Assembly (NCBI GenBank): GCA_003342895.1
Contig: PTFA01000009.1
Span: 9,010,677-9,074,676, forward strand
Source of the DNA: Casuarius casuarius
Taxonomy: Eukaryota; Chordata; Aves; Casuariiformes; Casuariidae
Direction of reading: 5' to 3'
Length of the DNA stretch: 64,000 bases
The translations under genes and the position numbers were made by a program. The notes under the pieces are model-generated. The model made no database searches, had not been told where the DNA came from, and saw only the letters and a list, made by a program, of their open reading frames with translations. Each line of letters starts with the position of its first letter. The first letter of the stretch is position 1. This document shows, one piece after another, positions 59,200 through 64,000 of the stretch.

Positions 59200-62100
59200 T
59201 TCACTCTAAATAAGTAGCTTTAACAGACTCTAATAAGCCCTTGGCCAGTCCACCAAAGGTAAGAAATAGAAGATGCTCCAGTCTACTGAATGCTGAGACT
59301 TCACAGTGGATGTAGATGGTGCGCAGCACAGGTGTCTGTGTAATTGGAGTAATGATACGTTAGGGGTACACACACAGCTCAGGCAGCCTCCAAACAAATA
59401 CTTCCACCTGAGTGGCATGGCAGTTTATCATTAATAGGCAGGGTGCCAGTGAAAAGCATGTGGGAGATATGGTCCAGGCTGTGTTTAAAAAAAACAACAA
59501 AAAACACTTAGTTTTGCAGCTGCTTATACAGAAAGCATTGTGGGTTTTTTCCTGTAATTTCTGTGTTTTTGTATTAAACTGATGATTCTAATATTTTCTC
59601 TTGCTCCCTATGTCTTTATTTTTAAGGTCTGTGTACACATTCTTTATATGAAATGTAAATATACATAAATATTTAAATAGTGCTTCTGAGTTAATTCATG
59701 GTCAAGTCATGTTTTAATGAAGGGTTTCAGTTCCATATAAATATGGATTTTTAATATTAACTTCTCTTGATGTACTGGTATATCTAGACTGTTAAATATA
59801 ATGACAAATACATACATAATGTGACTTCTAACCTGAATGTGACAGATACAAGCATGCACCTTTGGCAGATAAAAGCAGGTGCCTCTGGAATACCTTAACA
59901 CTGAGAATAATGTGAGTTGTCATGGCCTAGAGAAGGTGCAGTCCTAAACTGCTGAAGCCACTTGTTTAGGGTATGATCTAGTAAAAGCACTTTACTGCAT
60001 GCTTAATTGCAAGGATGTGGTTATGGCTTTTATGGGACTACTTATTTTACTAAAATGGTACTCATGCTCTTCCTGATTGGGACTTTACATCCTATGTAAT
60101 TCAAGGACAGTTATACAGATACCAAAGGAGTAAATCAGTGTTTCTCTGTAGCAATTTAGCTAGACTGCGTGAGCTGTGTTGAATCAGATTTCAATCTTAA
60201 TTCATTCCAAATGTTTATTTCCTCAGTTGTTGCATGATTTCTTTTCACACAGTTTGTCTGGAGAATGTATATATAGAGAGAGATAAATACAGTAATATCT
60301 TAAGTAATATTTAACTGCTCTAAGGAAAACAGAGAAATGAAATAAGTATATACTCATCTGTCTGAGTGAATACTGGTCCATTCAAACAAATATACATCCC
60401 ACTGCCTTGCTGGAGAAGAGCTTGGGAGCTGCAAGTGCCCTGATTGCTAGTGCAGAGGCAGTCCTCAGGTGCTCTTCTGGGACCTGCCGCCTCTTTTGAG
60501 GTTGCATTTTTCTTTTTAATCCCTCTTTCATATTAAACAATTCCTAATTTACCAGCATCTTTGTGGAAAATTGAATAATTAATAATTTGTGAATTTAACT
60601 GATCCAGAGTCCCCTATAAGTAATATAAATCCTCAAGCTATTGAATATGGTTCTCTGGTAGAGACACTGAGAAAAGTCAGCCAATTCTGTAACTGCCTTT
60701 TTTTAAACTATGGCTTGACCCAATAAAAATCGGCAAGGTCCGTATTGGATCTTCCACTGTCACAACAATGCTAAATAAATTGGTTCCATGCAAATTATAT
60801 TGAACTTTCTGGTGTGAATGGTTCTATATGGCATGACTTGTTTCAGTATCAGAGTATGTGAATTATGTAATCAAGGACACAGCAGTACAGAAGCAATTAA
60901 AAGAACAAAGAATAATCGGACTGCTTGGTCTGGGCTCTTAAAAGGCTACAAATGAAGCAACTGTAATGCACAATCAGAGCACCTTAAGGATAAACATTCA
61001 TGGGTTATTTCCATGGTTACAGCTTTATCACATATGCTAGAAAAGTAAATCCCCACCCAGACCATAGCATGTAGTGAGGAGGTCTATGTTGCCTGCTTTC
61101 ATTTTGCTCTTGCATCACACAGCTTTCCTATGATTGCTATCTTTTATTTAATTCTGCTACATAGATATTGTTTATGAATGACAGTTTTGTGTGATCCTCT
61201 GAATCCGGTGGCCTCATAGAGTGATAAAATCCTAACAGTCTCATGTCTGCTGCACTTGGCAGTGTGCATGCCCTCAGCACTGTCGCTGTTTCTTGTGTCA
61301 CGTTCCATTTTCACGTTGCAGCCCTCAGGATGTTAAGGACGGCTACAGATGTCTCCTCAACAAATTCAACTGCCTGTCAAGGGGAAATACAGCTGTAGCT
61401 CATTGGTTAAGTATTCCAAGAAAGACCTTTGGCTGTATTTCAGATGACACTGTATAATCACAACCACATCAGTAAAAGGAGGTCATATCTATCTATAAGC
61501 CCTAATTTATTAAGATGGAAAGACTTTGGAATATCATTCATGTGTACACAACACCCAATTACTGGTTATTGATCTGGCATCATTCCATATCAAATCATAA
61601 GCGGTTTTCTTTGCATCATGATTTCAGTCATCAGTGGACTTTGTATCCCTATGTTAACATTTCCTTAATTCTTAGGATGTTGATGAGCACATAATTTGTT
61701 TATGCATTAATGTGCAGCCACAGATGTGCTTTAAGGAGGAAACAGTATATTCTCTCATTTCCAAATGAATCTGTTGAACAGGTTCTCCACTTTTATCACT
61801 TGCAGGAATAAGAGGTACATCTGTGCTCATCACTCTTTTGTTTAAGTGAAAGCAATATGCCCCCTCTTGGAGAAGCTGTGGTGGCAAGCAACAGAGGGTG
61901 GTACATGTGGCACACATATATGGTACAAATTTCTTTCCCACCAAATCTGCAATTTATGGCATCTGACCTCTTATGGCCAAGGTTTTCAGAAGTATTTAGT
62001 GTTTTTTGGAGACTACAGATTGTCAAAGCTTAAACAGGGATGAAATCGGCAAGTGAGATCAAGTTTCCTAAAATGCTTGACTTTTAAGGCACCTCAATCA

Positions 62101-62870
62101 GGACATTCCATATGCAGCCAAAATACTTAAATGCTGGTGTTCTCTGTATTTTCAAATGTTAGCATTGTTAGCATAGTTACAACACTCCACTTCTCTGGAA
62201 ATAAAATCTTGCATAAACTTTCTAGGAAACTCACTGAGAGCTCCAAAAGGTAGCAGCATTTGATTGCTTATGTGAGCTGTTTTATCATGTTATGGAAGCA
62301 GTTCCATGGGTGGTGGGGTAGGAGGATGTTTGGATAGAGAGAGCTGAGAGTTTTCACTAATCTATTTATAGTATTCATTAATTGATTTTATTCTTGTGGT
62401 TACCCTCCCATTAAAATCCATTTGAAGCTAGAGTGCTCTTGTCTATTAAGCTACTCACCAAGGGTTTTAAATTACTTTGGTAGTTTAAGAAAAAGTGACA
62501 TTTATTTCTTAGTGCGTCTCATTGTTATGAAATTTAGCATTCACTTTATTTCCGAGTCCTGTAATATTCTTTCCAGATTTGCCATGATTCTGCATCAATT
62601 CTGAATAGGGCAGAGTTTAAAATCAAAATTAGTTCCTGCTGTCAATCTCACAAGCAGTTTTTGGCACTCTAAACAAACCATTCATGCGTAGTTTTGTGGC
62701 CCGGCCCAATTTGTACATTCATTATTGTTATATAAAGAAGACTGAAAAAAGGCGTTCAGGTGGAGATGAACAAGTAGTATAAACTGTATGGAAATAATGG
62801 ATGCATAATATTAGATGTGCCTGCGTTCTCTGTGTTGGAGCATATGGGAATACAGAAATGGCAGGTTAGG
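59200..62870. other. Non-coding block, no gene seen
   Basis: AT-rich with only short frames. A short GTATATATAGAGAGAGATAAATA stretch lies near 60268-60290. About 60930-61040 (CAATCAGAGCACCTTAAGG, TTCATGGGTTATTTCCATGG) looks conserved, unconfirmed. No repeat family was recognised. Confidence 0.5.
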
Positions 62871-62879
62871 GTGCCCTGC

Positions 62880-63193
62880 TTTGTTCTGCGTAAGCTGCTG
62901 TGGCCTGGCCACTGAGTTACAGCACCCTGCAGCTCTGCTTGCTGGTGGTCACAGGTGGCCCAGCTCAAACGCCGCAGCAGAGTCCAGCGTGGGGTGCAGA
63001 GCTTTTACAGGGGTAAAGCTCCCCTTGCGCTGGGAGGAACAGCCCCGCTGAGGAGCCTCAGTGGGGCTAGCAGCTTGCAGTGCCAGGCCAGCTCTCCCTT
63101 CCCTTGCACTGGCAATTGCTGGGCCTGGGTAGTAGGGGTCATCTGGATGTTGCCTGCAGTTGAGCTCGTTTTGCCTGCTGCATTTGCCTGCAG
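62880..63193. other. GC-rich islet with a threefold short repeat
   Basis: GC-rich from about 62880 to 63130 with a few CpG. At its 3' edge the word TTGCCTGC(A/T)G occurs three times (63150, 63171 and 63184). Overlapping frames of 63-83 codons on both strands carry no domain. The remaining 63194-64000 is AT-rich and shows frames of 81-91 codons that I do not recognise. Confidence 0.4.
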
Positions 63194-64000
63194 CAAAAGT
63201 CCTTGATCTACTTTGCAGTTGAATTTGGGTTGGGAAAGTATCCTGAATGTGCTTTGGTGAAATAATATCTTTTTATGAAGCCATCAAGGGAAAGAGATAG
63301 TTATGAACACTTCATGATAATATAAATTCGCATGTTATTCACACTCCATTGGACTCACTCTGCAAGATCAGCATAAAGCCTTCTAGAAGAATATGTACCT
63401 CTAGCATACCGATAATATTCAACAACTAGATAATAACATTGGTGACATTTGCGAAGTCTGAGAGACTTGGGCCTCTTTGCGCTGACATTAATAGAAATTA
63501 GAGATCTCTATTTCTTAGGTAGTACTGAACCAATGACCTTTCTTGCCTCTTTCAGACATCCATTATTTTTGCTTCCTCTTTGTGGCTGTTGTGAGAAACC
63601 AGTGAAATACTTGATTTTCTTCTTTTCACTGTTAAAGGGACCTGTCAAAAGGGCTTCTCCAGACTTTTGTCTCAAATTCCTAAATGTCTTGGCTATTCAA
63701 TGCCTCATTTCTGATTGGAGCTGACCAAAGAAGTAGTGGCAGCTGGAACTGACAGGATGTCTGGTTATCTATCCCTGCCTTGCAAAAATGGATGCATCAT
63801 AATTGACTGCTCATGGAAGTCCACAGAACTGGTATTAGACTTCTTTACAAATTTTCCCTTATTTGGGGAATACTCCTATCCACTGCAAAAGGGTATTTGT
63901 GTTTCACTGCTCACTGTAAAGAGAGGTAGAAGATTGACAGCTGTTCACTACATCTTGTAGTAACTGATCATTTGCAAAGCACTTTGGCTTTCACTGAAGA

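Noticed and set aside
1..64000. Endogenous retrovirus, CRISPR array, bacterial operon or mobile-element cargo
   Set aside because: No LTR pairs, no retroviral or transposase-like frame, no regularly spaced repeats and no closely packed long open frames were seen on either strand.

Overview
This window looks like a gene-free stretch of a sauropsid (most likely bird) nuclear genome. I can support no protein-coding gene, no intact RNA gene and no CRISPR array. The reasons: the sequence is AT-rich with few recent repeats; every open frame is short (146 codons at most) and none encodes a protein I recognise; one degraded element ends like the 3' tail of an avian/reptilian CR1 LINE (54690-54775); two old amniote MIR-type SINEs can be read through heavy decay (36715-36866 and 53770-53900). 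There are no long LTR, satellite or young LINE blocks. The species and the neighbouring genes cannot be told from the sequence. 

The most informative layer is repeat archaeology. At least eight, and perhaps fifteen, short segments of about 35-70 bp scattered from 4.3 kb to 58 kb look like one very old palindromic family. Its members carry words such as CCCATTGACTTC, GTGAAATCCTGGCC, ATCCAAAGC and GCTTTGGAT, often as inverted ends around a CATTGA(A/C)-type core. The best copies are 14265-14333 and 50890-50957. 

The second layer is candidate regulatory DNA. At 1.79-2.09 kb there are two palindromic TCF/LEF site pairs within 305 bp. At 51.30-51.54 kb five TAATTG/CAATTA homeodomain cores sit inside a long inverted repeat. 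At 34424-34469 GAA and TTC triplets alternate nine times, in a heat-shock-element-like order. At 42.81-42.85 kb there is a perfect 14-bp hairpin that overlaps CCAAT boxes. Several other segments look like conserved non-coding elements, but that needs alignment to other species. 

The third layer is compositional. A series of short, sharply bounded GC- and CpG-rich islets (about 90-350 bp) interrupts the AT-rich background, at roughly 3.7, 5.65-5.96, 13.4-13.6, 17.5, 31.7, 36.0-36.2, 45.0, 45.57-45.70, 46.5-46.7, 47.0-47.3, 53.2-53.4 and 62.9-63.1 kb. The densest, at 45.57-45.70 kb, has about 20 CpG in roughly 140 bp. They could be non-coding RNA promoters or footprints of GC-biased gene conversion at stable recombination sites. 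Most computed open frames cluster in these islets because GC-rich DNA has few stop codons. 

Layout: 0-4 kb, quiet AT-rich DNA with the TCF palindromes; 4.3-6 kb, old repeats and the first islet; 6-13 kb, quiet with small hairpins; 13.3-14.4 kb, islet and the best palindromic relic; 15-21 kb, AT-rich, conserved-looking; 21-31 kb, old repeats; 31-38 kb, islets, HSE-like array, poly-A, MIR and GT repeat; 38-45 kb, quiet with the CCAAT hairpin; 45-48 kb, the most GC-rich interval; 48-56 kb, homeodomain cluster, islet, MIR and CR1 relics; 56-64 kb, opposed G and C homopolymers, an E-box cluster and a final islet.
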